From assembly GCA_963665405.2 (NCBI GenBank), contig CAXXUH010000004.1, forward strand, positions 1,178,001-1,242,000: a stretch of DNA of 64,000 bases. The letters run 5' to 3'. Under the pieces are notes generated by a model that did no database searches, had not been told where the DNA came from, and saw only the letters and a program-made list of their open reading frames with translations. The position numbers and the translations under genes are program-made. Within the stretch, counting starts at the first letter, position 1; every line of letters begins with the position of its first letter. Origin of the DNA: G963665405 sp963665405 (GTDB lineage Bacteria > Chloroflexota > Dehalococcoidia > Lucifugimonadales > G963665405). Of the stretch, positions 15,260 to 23,672 are shown one piece after another.

Positions 15260-16569
15260 GACCCGGGGGATCCACCCGCGGTTCTGGTCACCTCCGATTC
15301 GAGCACCTGAATGGCCTTCTCGAGCTGCATTACGTCGGCGTCTCTCGGGTCGCGGGCGACCACCTCGACATCGGGCTCGACGCCCACACCCTGTATCGCC
15401 CGGTCCTGTGGCGTGAACCAGCGAGATGTGGTGATCGCGACCCCACCGCCGTTGGTGAGGGACTTGAAGATTCCCGCGACGCCCTTACCGAAGGTGGTCG
15501 CGCCGACGATAGTGGCGCGCTCGTGATCCTGAAGGGCTCCCGCCAGGACCTCGCTGGCGCTGGCGCTGAACTGGTTCACAAGCAGCACCATCGGTATCTC
15601 CGCTGCGGCGCCACCCCCTCGGACCTTCCAGTTCTTCCGATTGCCGTCCCCGTCGATCTCATAGAGGACCAGCCCGTCCGAGAGGAACTGGCTGGCGACG
15701 TCGACCACGGACGTCAGGAGTCCCCCCAGGTTGCCGCGGACGTCGAGTATCAGGCCGTCGGCTCCGTCATCCACCGCGTTCTCGATCATCTTCCCCAGCT
15801 CCTCCGCCGTCTGCGGGAAGAAGTTGGTCAGGCGGATGTGGACGAACCTGGCCCCCGGCTCGCTCCTGAGCAGGACGCTTTCCAGAGGGATCTTGCGCCG
15901 GCGGACCTCGATGGCCACCGGATCGATCGCTCCGATGTGGAGGATGCCAAGGGTGACGACCGTGCCTTCAGGACCTCGTATCAAGGCAACGGCCTCGGGC
16001 AGGGAGAGGCCTTCGATGCTCTCGCCGTTGACGGTCACCACTATGTCGCCCGGCCGCAGGCCGGCACCCTCAGCTGGACCTCCGGGGATCGGGCTGGATA
16101 TGATCAGCTTTCCGGCCCGGTTCATCTGGACGTGGGCCCCGATCCCTTCGAATCGGCCGAGAAGGATGTCCTGCGTGTCTATCGCGAACGCCTCCGGCGA
16201 GACGTAATAGGTGTGGGGATCCTCCACCGCCGCGAGCATCCCCTTGACGGCCGCCTCGGAGAGCGCTGCCGGGTCGAGGTTCCCCTTGTCGACGTGGTGT
16301 TTGGTCAGCAGGGTCCAGGCCTCCCAGATCACTGCCAGCTCCTCCGGAACCTCGTCCGGTATTTCGAGGGCCTTCTCGGCCGGGATGACCTCGGTCAAAG
16401 AGGAGCCGTCCGCAGACAGGACGCTCCTCGAATCTCCTGCGTCGCCCTGCGACATCGGGGTCGCGGCGGGCTCCTCATCGCCGTTGCCGCATGCCGAGAG
16501 CGCCAGCACGCCTGCGATGATCAGCGCAAGAATGAAGAGGGGAGGGTTTCGATTCGGCAAATGTTTCAC
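15256..16569 (-). CDS. S41 family C-terminal-processing peptidase, lipoprotein
   Basis: 437 residues. A signal peptide ends in a lipobox (VLALSACG, C27), so the protein is probably membrane-anchored outside the cell. A low-complexity linker precedes the peptidase N-domain (about 75-120), then a PDZ domain (about 135-215; GRFEGIGAHVQ, GLRPGDIVVTVNG) and the S41 core with nucleophile Ser in NQFSASASEVLAGAL and the Lys partner in GATTFGKGV. Such Ctp/Tsp proteases use a Ser-Lys dyad to degrade or trim proteins. The start is a GTG at 16569. A TTGACG/TAGAAC promoter-like pair lies upstream on this strand. Confidence 0.92.
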   Translation of the reverse strand: MKHLPNRNPPLFILALIIAGVLALSACGNGDEEPAATPMSQGDAGDSRSVLSADGSSLTEVIPAEKALEIPDEVPEELAVIWEAWTLLTKHHVDKGNLDPAALSEAAVKGMLAAVEDPHTYYVSPEAFAIDTQDILLGRFEGIGAHVQMNRAGKLIISSPIPGGPAEGAGLRPGDIVVTVNGESIEGLSLPEAVALIRGPEGTVVTLGILHIGAIDPVAIEVRRRKIPLESVLLRSEPGARFVHIRLTNFFPQTAEELGKMIENAVDDGADGLILDVRGNLGGLLTSVVDVASQFLSDGLVLYEIDGDGNRKNWKVRGGGAAAEIPMVLLVNQFSASASEVLAGALQDHERATIVGATTFGKGVAGIFKSLTNGGGVAITTSRWFTPQDRAIQGVGVEPDVEVVARDPRDADVMQLEKAIQVLESEVTRTAGGSPGS

Positions 16570-16755
16570 CTGTGAAATGGGGTTCTATGTATTCTACCTT
16601 AGAGCGTCAACGACGGGTCTAACCGCGCGGTATGGCGCGACGGGCGGGCTCGCCGCCGTTACGGCCGGCCCGGATTCGGCTCCGATACACGGACTACGTG
16701 CTGGTCCGGGCATCGGTTTCTGCCGGCGTGGGCCGCCGAGCCCTCAGGTACTTCC

Positions 16756-16783
16756 TTGACGCCGTCGGCTTGCAGAGTATAAT
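16756..16783 (+). promoter_or_regulatory. Near-consensus sigma-70 promoter of the winged-helix/TIR gene
   Basis: TTGACG (16756-16761), a 16-bp spacer and a perfect TATAAT (16778-16783). Transcription from here would begin near 16790, which excludes upstream in-frame starts and supports ATG 16857 for the next gene. Confidence 0.8.
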
Positions 16784-16856
16784 CGCGATTGATCCCGAAC
16801 GTGCCGTCAGGCCGGGCGGACGATGGAGACACCCCCAGACCAGCCAACTCCGGAGA

Positions 16857-17972
16857 ATGCGGTTGACCGCCGAGTCCGGGAACCATGAAAGCCCCACGGG
16901 CAAGAGGCGCACCAGGCTGCCACGGCCGTATCCGGTGCATACTCTAAAGGAAGCCCTGCCGATCCCCAGCGCCATCCAGTCGGATAACGCCGGGCTGCCG
17001 TTCGACCGGATCCTCCTGGCCGAGGCGCTCGGCACGACCAAGGCCAGCAGTGGCTTCACGATGAAGCTCAACTCGTCGGCCAAGTACGGACTTACCCTTG
17101 GAGGATACAGCGACGAGCTGATCGCGCTGACTCCGCTCGGAGAGGCCGTTGTCGCTCCCAGGGACGGCGGCGAGCGCCTCATGGCGACGGTCGAAGCTGC
17201 TCTCCATCCCGAGCTCTTCCGGAAGTTCTACGAGCTTTTGGACGGAAGGCGGCTGCCGGAGGAGTCGTACGCCCTCAACATCATCCAGCGCGAGCTGGGG
17301 ATCCAGCGCGAGCTGTCGGCGGAGTGCCTGAAGATCGTCACGGCAAACGGGCTGCACGCCGGCGTCCTGCGCGAGATCGCCGGGTCGCTGCACGTGAGTA
17401 TCAACGGCGCTTATCCGCCGGGAGCGGCCCCCACGGACCTCAACGGCGGCCAGACCGAGGCTCTGCCGGCCTCCCGCGCCGAGGAGGGCTATTCGGAGAC
17501 GGCCGCGGAGGCGGAGCGGACCGAGCGTCCCAGGCTACCCGCAAGTGTTTTCATAGGCCACTGCGGACCCGACGAGGTCGTGAGAACGATCGCGGCGGCG
17601 TTCGACGAGCTCGGGATACCATACGAACAAGTCCGATCTAACGGCGATGACTCCGGACCGCTCACAGCCCAGACAGCTGCCGCCATGCGCGAGAGCGCGT
17701 CGGCGGTCCTGGTCGTCAACGCCTTGGAGCAGGAATCCGCCGGCGATCGTTCGCGAATGGCGCTGGAGCAGATGCTGTGCCAGCTCGGCGCCGCATACAT
17801 CCTCTACGGCGAAAGGATCGTGATAGTCCGGGAGCGAAGGTTGGATCTTCCCGCGGAGTTTTCCGGTCTGCGCGCGGTCGAGTTCGACCCGGACCGGCTT
17901 GAGGCGCTCGCACTGCCTGTGCTGGGCGAGCTGCAGAGGGCCGGCGCTATCCAGGTGACCGCGAGCCCTTGA
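16857..17972 (+). CDS. Winged-helix protein with C-terminal TIR-like domain
   Basis: The 371-residue protein has an N-terminal winged-helix domain (about 25-100: YPVHTLKEALPIPSAI, FDRILLAEALGTTKASSGF, KYGLTLGGYSDELIALTPLG). A helical middle (about 105-185) and an Ala/Glu-rich linker (190-228) follow. The C-terminal TIR-like domain (about 230-371) shows VFIGHCGPDEVVRTIAAAF, SASAVLVVNALEQ and ERIVIVRERRLDLPAEFSG. This resembles the TIR-like nucleotide-binding domains of predicted defence or signalling proteins. A catalytic Glu could be in ALEQMLCQLG. The start is ATG 16857, after the promoter at 16756. It might be a DNA-sensing NADase effector or a regulator; the role is inferred. Confidence 0.75.
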   Translation: MRLTAESGNHESPTGKRRTRLPRPYPVHTLKEALPIPSAIQSDNAGLPFDRILLAEALGTTKASSGFTMKLNSSAKYGLTLGGYSDELIALTPLGEAVVAPRDGGERLMATVEAALHPELFRKFYELLDGRRLPEESYALNIIQRELGIQRELSAECLKIVTANGLHAGVLREIAGSLHVSINGAYPPGAAPTDLNGGQTEALPASRAEEGYSETAAEAERTERPRLPASVFIGHCGPDEVVRTIAAAFDELGIPYEQVRSNGDDSGPLTAQTAAAMRESASAVLVVNALEQESAGDRSRMALEQMLCQLGAAYILYGERIVIVRERRLDLPAEFSGLRAVEFDPDRLEALALPVLGELQRAGAIQVTASP

Positions 17973-18052
17973 CCCCCGGAAGACTTACGCCCATACGCTT
18001 CTGGCCCGAACCCGGGCATCGGTACGTCTTGTCAGCCTGAAATCTTGGTGGC

Positions 18053-18172
18053 TGTCATTCTGAACGGAGTGAAGAATCTGGGGAGGCAAAGGGGGCGAGC
18101 GATAGCCGTGTGCTACCAGCCCAGCCCCAGATACTTCGTCGTCCTTCCTGCCGGAGGACTTCTCAGCATGAC
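18053..18172. repeat. MITE-like palindromic intergenic element
   Basis: The ends are inverted copies of one motif: TGTCATTCTGA (18053-18063) with GAATCTGGGG (18074-18083), and CCCCAGATACTTC (18125-18137) with TCAGCATGACA (18162-18172). The pattern TCATTCTGA...GAAGAATCTGGGG is a widespread type of intergenic repeat in bacteria. No coding capacity and no clear target duplication. Confidence 0.7.
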
Positions 18173-18210
18173 AATTCGACCGCGCTATGTTCAAGGTTCA
18201 AGTTGACACA

Positions 18211-18291
18211 TGAAGGCTGACCACCGGCACGTCATGCCAACCGGAAGAACCTGGATGCGATTGAAGGCTGACCACGGGCCGTTATGCCAAC
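18211..18291. repeat. Imperfect 30-bp direct repeat
   Basis: TGAAGGCTGACCACCGG followed by GTCATGCCAAC at 18211-18241 recurs as TGAAGGCTGACCACGGG followed by GTTATGCCAAC at 18262-18291. Significance unknown; possibly a regulator-binding pair or a duplication scar. Confidence 0.55.
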
Positions 18292-18458
18292 ATGAAAAAC
18301 CCGCATGGCGTATTTGACATAACGTGTATAGTGCGAACTATCCGACAGTATGATTTCAGGGAGGGGTGGAGGGCTATCAAGAGACAAGAACGCGGAGTCT
18401 GGGGAGGGAAAACGAAATGGCCACCCCTGCCCCAAAGAGGGCCGTCCGGCTTCGGTCG

Positions 18459-19583
18459 TTAGTTGCGAGGGGTCAGGGGCGCCGCGGACGCCGGAGCGGG
18501 GTCCACGAAGGACAGGATGTGGTCGATCTCGAGCAGGAGCCGGTCGAGGCCGGCCCGAGAGACCGCAGAGGTCAGCACCGCTGGATGGACCGGTTCTGAG
18601 CCATCCCCGGGCATTCGGGGCTCGCTGAGGGGCTCCGATCGATCGAACTGATCGATCTTGTTAAGCACGAGCAGGCGCGGCTTGTCACCCAGACCCAGCC
18701 CGTCGAGTATCCTGTCGACCACATCGACCTGCTCGGCCGCCTTTGGGTGTGAGATGTCGACCACGTGGAGGATGAGAGCGGAGTCCTGCGTCTCCTCCAG
18801 CGTCGCTGAGAAGGCCGCAACCAGCTTCGGAGGCAGCTTCTGGATGAAACCGACGGTGTCGGTCAGCAGCAGCGGCATACCGGACGGAAGCACGACCCTG
18901 CGCGTGATCGGGTCGAGGGTCGAGAACAGCCTGTCCTCGGCGGCCACGCCCGCACCGGTCAGGGCGTTCAGGAGCGTGCTCTTTCCCGCGTTCGTGTAGC
19001 CGACGAGGCTTGCGATCCGCAGACCCTTTTCCTTGCGGCGCGCCCTGTACAGGCTCCTGTGCCGCCGGACGTCCTCGAGAGCCCGCTTCAGCCGCTGAAT
19101 CCTTCCCCGAACCAGGCGCCGGTCCGTCTCGATCTGGGTTTCGCCCGGACCCCTCGTCCCTATGCCGCCTCCAAGGCGCTCCAGGTGCGACCACTGGCCC
19201 GCCAGCCTGGGGAGGAGGTACTCGTGCTGGGCCAGCTCTACCTGGAGGCGGCCCTCCTTGGTCAGGGCGCGCCTGCCGAACACGTCCAGGATGAGGGCGG
19301 TGCGGTCGATCACCTTGGCCCCGCCCAGGGCATTCTCGAGGTTTTTCTGCTGGGTGGGGGTCAGCTCGTCGTCGCAGATCACCGTGTCGAAGGCGTCCTC
19401 GGCCTGGAGTTGCTTGAGCTCGTCCAGCTTGCCCTTGCCGATGTACGAGCCGGTCGGCGACTTGAGCCGCTGACTTGTGGCGCCCACCACGTCGGCGCCG
19501 GCGCTCCGGGCCAGCTCTTCCAGCTCACCGAGCGACTCCTCGGGCGTCCAGTGCCCCGAGCGGCCTCTCACGTCGATTGACAC
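18459..19583 (-). CDS. hflX: GTPase HflX
   Basis: HflX splits stalled or stressed ribosomes in a nucleotide-dependent way. The 374 residues show the N-terminal HflX domain (GSYIGKGKLDELKQL, QVELAQHEYLLPRL), the glycine-rich linker GGGIGTRGPGETQIETDRR and the GTPase domain: G1 GYTNAGKS, G3 DTVGFIQKLP, G4 NKID. The start is uncertain. GTG 19583 is the first standard codon, but the in-frame upstream sequence PQAERAYLV resembles a normal HflX N-terminus, so an ATT or other rare start nearer to dapL is possible. It follows dapL closely on the same strand. Confidence 0.95.
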   Translation of the reverse strand: MSIDVRGRSGHWTPEESLGELEELARSAGADVVGATSQRLKSPTGSYIGKGKLDELKQLQAEDAFDTVICDDELTPTQQKNLENALGGAKVIDRTALILDVFGRRALTKEGRLQVELAQHEYLLPRLAGQWSHLERLGGGIGTRGPGETQIETDRRLVRGRIQRLKRALEDVRRHRSLYRARRKEKGLRIASLVGYTNAGKSTLLNALTGAGVAAEDRLFSTLDPITRRVVLPSGMPLLLTDTVGFIQKLPPKLVAAFSATLEETQDSALILHVVDISHPKAAEQVDVVDRILDGLGLGDKPRLLVLNKIDQFDRSEPLSEPRMPGDGSEPVHPAVLTSAVSRAGLDRLLLEIDHILSFVDPAPASAAPLTPRN

Positions 19584-19635
19584 GAGGTAGGCACGCTCTG
19601 CCTGGGGTCTGGTCGAAATAGTGCGCCTGGGAATG

Positions 19636-20814
19636 CTACGAGCCGTCCGGAGCGGGGATCTTCCAGGAGTCGAGCCGTCCGAGACCTCTTTCGATGTCTT
19701 CGTCGGAGATGGTCAGCGAGAACCTCACGTAGCCCTCCCCGTACCGGCCATAGCCTGTGCCGGGCGTGACCACGATGTCGCGATCGTCCAGGAGGCGCGC
19801 AGTGAAGGTGGCGGAGGTGTATCCGTCCGGGACCCTCGTCCACACGTACAGGCTCGCTCTGGGAGGCTCGGCCGGAAGCCCGATGCGTTTCAGGGTGTCG
19901 ACCACTCTGTCGCGCCGCCGCTGGTAGATCGAGTTGCGCTCGTCTATCCACTTCTGCGGCGTCCCGAGAGCCTCGATGCCCATGTGCTGGATCGCCTGCG
20001 GTACCCCGGAGTCGAGGTTAGACTTCACCACCATCAGGCTCCGGATCATATCGGCGTTGCCGGCCGCCATTCCGATACGCCATCCCGTCATGTTGTAGCT
20101 CTTCGACAGCGAATGGAACTCCAGTCCCACGTCGATCGCCCCGTCCGTCTGTAGGAAGCTGGGCGGACGGTACCCGTCGTAGGCGACCTCCGTGTAGCAG
20201 GCGTCGTGCATGACCGCAACGTCGTTCCGCCGGGCGAAGTCGACGGCCTTCTCGAAGCACCCCGGATCTGCTACGGCGCCGGTCGGGTTGTTGGGGTAGT
20301 TGAGCCACAGCATCTTGGCCCCAGCAGCGACGTCGCCGGGTACGGCGTCCAAGTCGGGCAGCCAGCCGTTCTCCTCGCGCAGAGGCAGCCAGTGGCACTC
20401 GCCGCCGGCGAACCAGGTCCCTACCGAGTACACGGGGTAACCTGGGTCGGGCACGAGCGCGAGGTCGCCTGGGTCGATGAAGCAGAGCGCGGCGTGCCCT
20501 ATCCCCTCCTTGGCTCCGATCAGGGGCAGGACCTCCCGGTCAGGGTCGAGGGAGACGTCGAATCGCCGCCCATACCAGTCGGCGAACGCTCGACGGAGCT
20601 CTGGCAGGCCGTCGGTCTCCGGGTAGCAGTGGTTGGGGGTGTCCAGCGACGTCTCGCGGAGCCTTGAGATGACGGGATCGGGGGTGGGCAGATCGGGGTC
20701 GCCTATGCCGAAGCTGATCACGTCGGCGCCCTGCGAGCGCTTCTCGGCTATCTTGCGGCTTATCTCCACGAACAGGTACGGCGGGACCCTGTCGATCCTA
20801 CGCGCGGGCTTCAT
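19636..20814 (-). CDS. dapL: LL-diaminopimelate aminotransferase
   Basis: DapL converts tetrahydrodipicolinate to LL-diaminopimelate in one PLP-dependent step with glutamate as donor, bypassing the succinylase/acetylase routes. The 392 residues have class I aminotransferase features: GIGDPDLPTP near the start, LNYPNNPTGAVA, HDACYTEVAYDG and the PLP-lysine site SLSKSYNMTGWRIGMA. Placement directly after dapF supports the lysine/peptidoglycan assignment over other aminotransferases of this fold. This route is known in Chloroflexota, cyanobacteria, plants and some archaea. Confidence 0.93.
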   Translation of the reverse strand: MKPARRIDRVPPYLFVEISRKIAEKRSQGADVISFGIGDPDLPTPDPVISRLRETSLDTPNHCYPETDGLPELRRAFADWYGRRFDVSLDPDREVLPLIGAKEGIGHAALCFIDPGDLALVPDPGYPVYSVGTWFAGGECHWLPLREENGWLPDLDAVPGDVAAGAKMLWLNYPNNPTGAVADPGCFEKAVDFARRNDVAVMHDACYTEVAYDGYRPPSFLQTDGAIDVGLEFHSLSKSYNMTGWRIGMAAGNADMIRSLMVVKSNLDSGVPQAIQHMGIEALGTPQKWIDERNSIYQRRRDRVVDTLKRIGLPAEPPRASLYVWTRVPDGYTSATFTARLLDDRDIVVTPGTGYGRYGEGYVRFSLTISDEDIERGLGRLDSWKIPAPDGS

Positions 20815-20850
20815 TCAGCCCCCGTCCGTGAGCCGATCCCAGTGGGCACG

Positions 20851-21699
20851 CTACCGTCGCCACTCGCCGGCGAAGACCTTCTCGATGGGCCCCTCCAGGA
20901 CGACGTCGCCGTCCCCGGGCCACCGGACCTTGAGGTCTCCACCGGGCATCGCGATCGCGACCTCGTCGCCCGTGAAGCCGTGTATCCTGGCGATGACGGC
21001 CGCCGCGGCGGCCCCCGAGCCGCACGCCATCGTGAGGCCCGATCCCCGCTCCCAGGCCCGGACCCGGAGGGCTCCAGAATCTACGACGTTGACAATCTCG
21101 AAGTTGGTCCGGCGCGGAAACATCGGATGGTGCTCGACGAGCGGACCGACCTCGTGCAGGGGCATCCCGTCCACCGGCGCGTCGAAGAAAGCGACGGCGT
21201 GCGGGTTGCCCATCGAGACGCAGCTTATCTCGAACGAGTGGCCGTCGACCGCGAGTGGATAGTCCCTGACCACCTCGTGCCCGGGCACGGCGACCGGTAT
21301 CTCGGCCGCCGCGAAGCTGGGCTCGCCCATCGACACCGTGGCTCCGGTCATGCGGCCGCCTTCCCAGATCGGTGTGACGGCCTTGACGCCGGCCAGCGTC
21401 TCCACCATAACGGGCGAGGTGCGCTCCGGGACGATTCCGTTCTCGAAGGCGAATCCCACGAGGCAGCGGATCCCATTGCCGCACATCTCCCCCTCCGACC
21501 CGTCGGCGTTGAACATGGTCATCCGCAGGTCGGCATGGTCCGATGGCAGCGCCAGGATGATTCCGTCCCCCCCTACCCCTCTGTGGCGGTCGCTCATGGC
21601 GACGGCCAGCGCAGGCCAGTCGCGCGACTGGCCGGACCCGTCGATGAAGACGTAGTCGTTGCCCGCCCCGTGCATCTTACTGAATTTCAGGAAGCCCAT
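20851..21699 (-). CDS. dapF: Diaminopimelate epimerase
   Basis: Cofactor-independent epimerase turning LL- into meso-diaminopimelate for lysine and cell-wall synthesis. The 282-residue protein shows KMHGAGNDYVFID, and both catalytic cysteines are present in MCGNGIRCL and TMACGSGAAA. The symmetrical two-domain layout and length are normal. It lies 36 bp upstream of dapL on the same strand, so the last two steps before lysine are co-transcribed. Confidence 0.97.
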   Translation of the reverse strand: MGFLKFSKMHGAGNDYVFIDGSGQSRDWPALAVAMSDRHRGVGGDGIILALPSDHADLRMTMFNADGSEGEMCGNGIRCLVGFAFENGIVPERTSPVMVETLAGVKAVTPIWEGGRMTGATVSMGEPSFAAAEIPVAVPGHEVVRDYPLAVDGHSFEISCVSMGNPHAVAFFDAPVDGMPLHEVGPLVEHHPMFPRRTNFEIVNVVDSGALRVRAWERGSGLTMACGSGAAAAAVIARIHGFTGDEVAIAMPGGDLKVRWPGDGDVVLEGPIEKVFAGEWRR

Positions 21700-21733
21700 A
21701 CGGTCGCCATTTTAGCATGCGGGCTGGACACGG

Positions 21734-22657
21734 TCACGGCCGGGGGAACGCTCGGCGTCCCTCTGCAAAGGCCGCGTCGAGCCCGGACGGCGTCGCCTCG
21801 AACCACATGATGCGGCGGTCGCTCGGCCGGAACCAGTTGTACTGCTGGCGGACGAAGCGATGTGTCCTGCGCTTGATCCTCGCCGCAGCCTCGTCAATGG
21901 ACATGTCGCCGGCCAGATGCCGGACGATTTCCCGGTAGCCCAGGCTGGACATCGACGGGAGGTCGGGCGAGAAGCCCCGGTCCAGAAGCGCTTGGACCTC
22001 CTGGCCCCACCCCGCTTCGAGCATCCAGTCGACGCGGGCGTCGACGCGCTCGTAGAGGGCTGTCCGCTCCAGGGTGAGCCCGATTATGGACGTTCCCTCG
22101 GGTACAGGACTCTTCTCTGGTGCGCCTATCGGCCCAGGAGCGGCGAGCCGCCGGACCTCCAGGGCTCTGATCACTCGCCGGACGTTTCGTGGGTCGATGC
22201 GGCCGGCCGCCTGGGGATCGAGGGCCGTCAGCTCCTCGTAGAGAGCCGCGCCACCCTCTTCGCTGACCTTCTGGGCCGTGGCCCGCCGGTGCACCGCGTC
22301 GGGCGGCACCTCGGGAAGCCGCCAGTCTTCGAGTAGAGCCCACACATACTGCCCGGTTCCTCCGGCCAGGATCGGCCGCCGTCCCCTATCGCGGATCTGT
22401 CGGAGCGCCTCCCTGGCCTGGCTGAGGAAGATCGCGAGGCTGTACTCGCCGTCGGGATCGACAACGTCCACGAGATGGTGCGGCACCCGGGACCGGTCCT
22501 CCGGCGTGGGCTTGGCAGTACCGATGTCCATGAACCGGTAGGCCTGCCGGCTGTCGGCGCTGACGATCTCGCCGTCCAGCTCCAGGGCAAGCCTGAGCGC
22601 CAGGGCGCTCTTGCCGGTGGCGGTAGGGCCGACGATGGCCAGCAGCGGACTATCCAC
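21734..22657 (-). CDS. miaA: tRNA dimethylallyltransferase
   Basis: MiaA adds a dimethylallyl group to A37 of tRNAs reading UNN codons. The 307 residues contain the P-loop GPTATGKSALAL (10-21), DSRQAYRFMDIGTAKP, GGTGQYVWALLEDW, DPRNVRRVIRALEV and the C-terminal GYREIVRHLAGD and RTHRFVRQQYNWF. Length is normal. It lies between tpiA and dapF in a compact minus-strand series. The dimethylallyl donor could be fed by the isoprenoid pathway that also supplies the polyprenyl synthase upstream. Confidence 0.97.
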   Translation of the reverse strand: MDSPLLAIVGPTATGKSALALRLALELDGEIVSADSRQAYRFMDIGTAKPTPEDRSRVPHHLVDVVDPDGEYSLAIFLSQAREALRQIRDRGRRPILAGGTGQYVWALLEDWRLPEVPPDAVHRRATAQKVSEEGGAALYEELTALDPQAAGRIDPRNVRRVIRALEVRRLAAPGPIGAPEKSPVPEGTSIIGLTLERTALYERVDARVDWMLEAGWGQEVQALLDRGFSPDLPSMSSLGYREIVRHLAGDMSIDEAAARIKRRTHRFVRQQYNWFRPSDRRIMWFEATPSGLDAAFAEGRRAFPRP

Positions 22658-22672
22658 GGCCGCTTCTCGAAA

Positions 22673-23434
22673 CTATCCGGAGACCGCTCCGGCGGCGTTT
22701 CGTACCAGGTCCACGAATCCGCCGGCCTTGAGGCTGGCGCCCCCGACCAGCGCGCCGTTGACGTCTTCCCGCCGGATGAAATCGGCGACGTTGTCGGCCG
22801 TCACGCTCCCGCCGTAGAGAATGGGGACGCCCGCGGCCTCGCCGGCGCCGTAAAGCGACGAGACGGTCTGGCGGATGTGGGCCATGACGTCCTGGGCGTC
22901 CTGCGGCGAGGCGGCCTTTCCGGTGCCGATAGCCCAGATCGGCTCGTACGCGATGGCCAGAGAATCGAGGTCCGCGACTCCGTCCAATGCGGCTCGGACC
23001 TGCCCTTCTACGAAGGCGTCCGCCCTGCCCGCCTCGCGGACGTCGAGACGCTCGCCCACGCACAGGATCGGTCTGAGGCCGGCACCGAGGGCCGCTACGA
23101 CCTTCCGGTTGATGAATGCGTCGTCCTCGCCCAGCAGGTTGCGACGATCCGAGTGGCCCAGGATCACGAACTCGCACAGGCCGGCCAGCATGGCGGCGGA
23201 GACCTCGCCCGTGAAGGCCCCGCCCGCCTCCGGGTGCATGTTCTGGGCGCCCAGGGCGATTCGGGTGCCGTCCACCGCCGAGCCGACCGCAGCCAGGGAG
23301 ACAAAGGGCGGACAGAGCACAGTCCGCACTCCCCCGACCGCCTGGAGCCCCGCCTTCATCTGCGATACAAGCTCGGTGGCCTCTTCCAGGGTCGTGTTCA
23401 TCTTCCAGTTGGCGGCTATCAGTGTTTCAGGCAT
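22673..23434 (-). CDS. tpiA: Triosephosphate isomerase
   Basis: Interconverts dihydroxyacetone phosphate and glyceraldehyde 3-phosphate. The 253-residue TIM barrel retains NWKMN (catalytic Lys), the electrophilic His in ILGHSDRRN, the base Glu in AYEPIWAIGTG and the phosphate-binding YGGSV and GALVGGASL. A small oddity: the usual GHSERR is GHSDRR. Part of a glycolytic series with apgM and pgk on the same strand, separated from apgM by a hairpin-repeat region. Confidence 0.97.
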   Translation of the reverse strand: MPETLIAANWKMNTTLEEATELVSQMKAGLQAVGGVRTVLCPPFVSLAAVGSAVDGTRIALGAQNMHPEAGGAFTGEVSAAMLAGLCEFVILGHSDRRNLLGEDDAFINRKVVAALGAGLRPILCVGERLDVREAGRADAFVEGQVRAALDGVADLDSLAIAYEPIWAIGTGKAASPQDAQDVMAHIRQTVSSLYGAGEAAGVPILYGGSVTADNVADFIRREDVNGALVGGASLKAGGFVDLVRNAAGAVSG

Positions 23435-23460
23435 GCAAAGGTTCTCCTGACCGGATCGGT

Positions 23461-23545
23461 TGCCCCCTCCACGGAGGGGGAGAAATAGGGAATCTGAGGG
23501 ACACCCTCAGACTCCCGGCAAAGGGGCTTCACCCCTCTGCAATCC
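23461..23545 (-). repeat. Composite hairpin repeat, copy b
   Basis: In minus orientation: hairpin A GGGGTGAAGCCCC (23524-23536), the linker TTTGCCGGGAGT and hairpin B CTGAGGGTGTCCCTCAG (23495-23511). Beyond it lies a third C-rich hairpin, CCCCCTCCACGGAGGGGG (23464-23481). It lies between tpiA and apgM. Confidence 0.85.
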
Positions 23546-23672
23546 CCTCTTTTCCGACTACGTGCCCCCCCAGGCTGTGGGGGAGGCGGGCCATGAGGCT
23601 CACGACAGGCTCTGACACTCCCGGCGAAAGGGCTCTGCTCCTCCGCACGCCCGGCGCTTGGCGTCCAGGGCC

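Larger units (their letters stand above)
17973..18458. other. Convergent intergenic region with two repeat types
   Basis: It lies between the ends of the TIR-like gene and hflX and contains no gene. It holds a palindromic element (18053-18172), an imperfect direct repeat (18211-18241 and 18262-18291) and TTGACA at 18314-18319 without a good -10 partner. Confidence 0.6.

Noticed and set aside
16632..16856. Upstream in-frame extension of the TIR-like protein
   Set aside because: It includes the TTGACG-TATAAT promoter, so it should not be transcribed as coding sequence; composition is Arg-rich.
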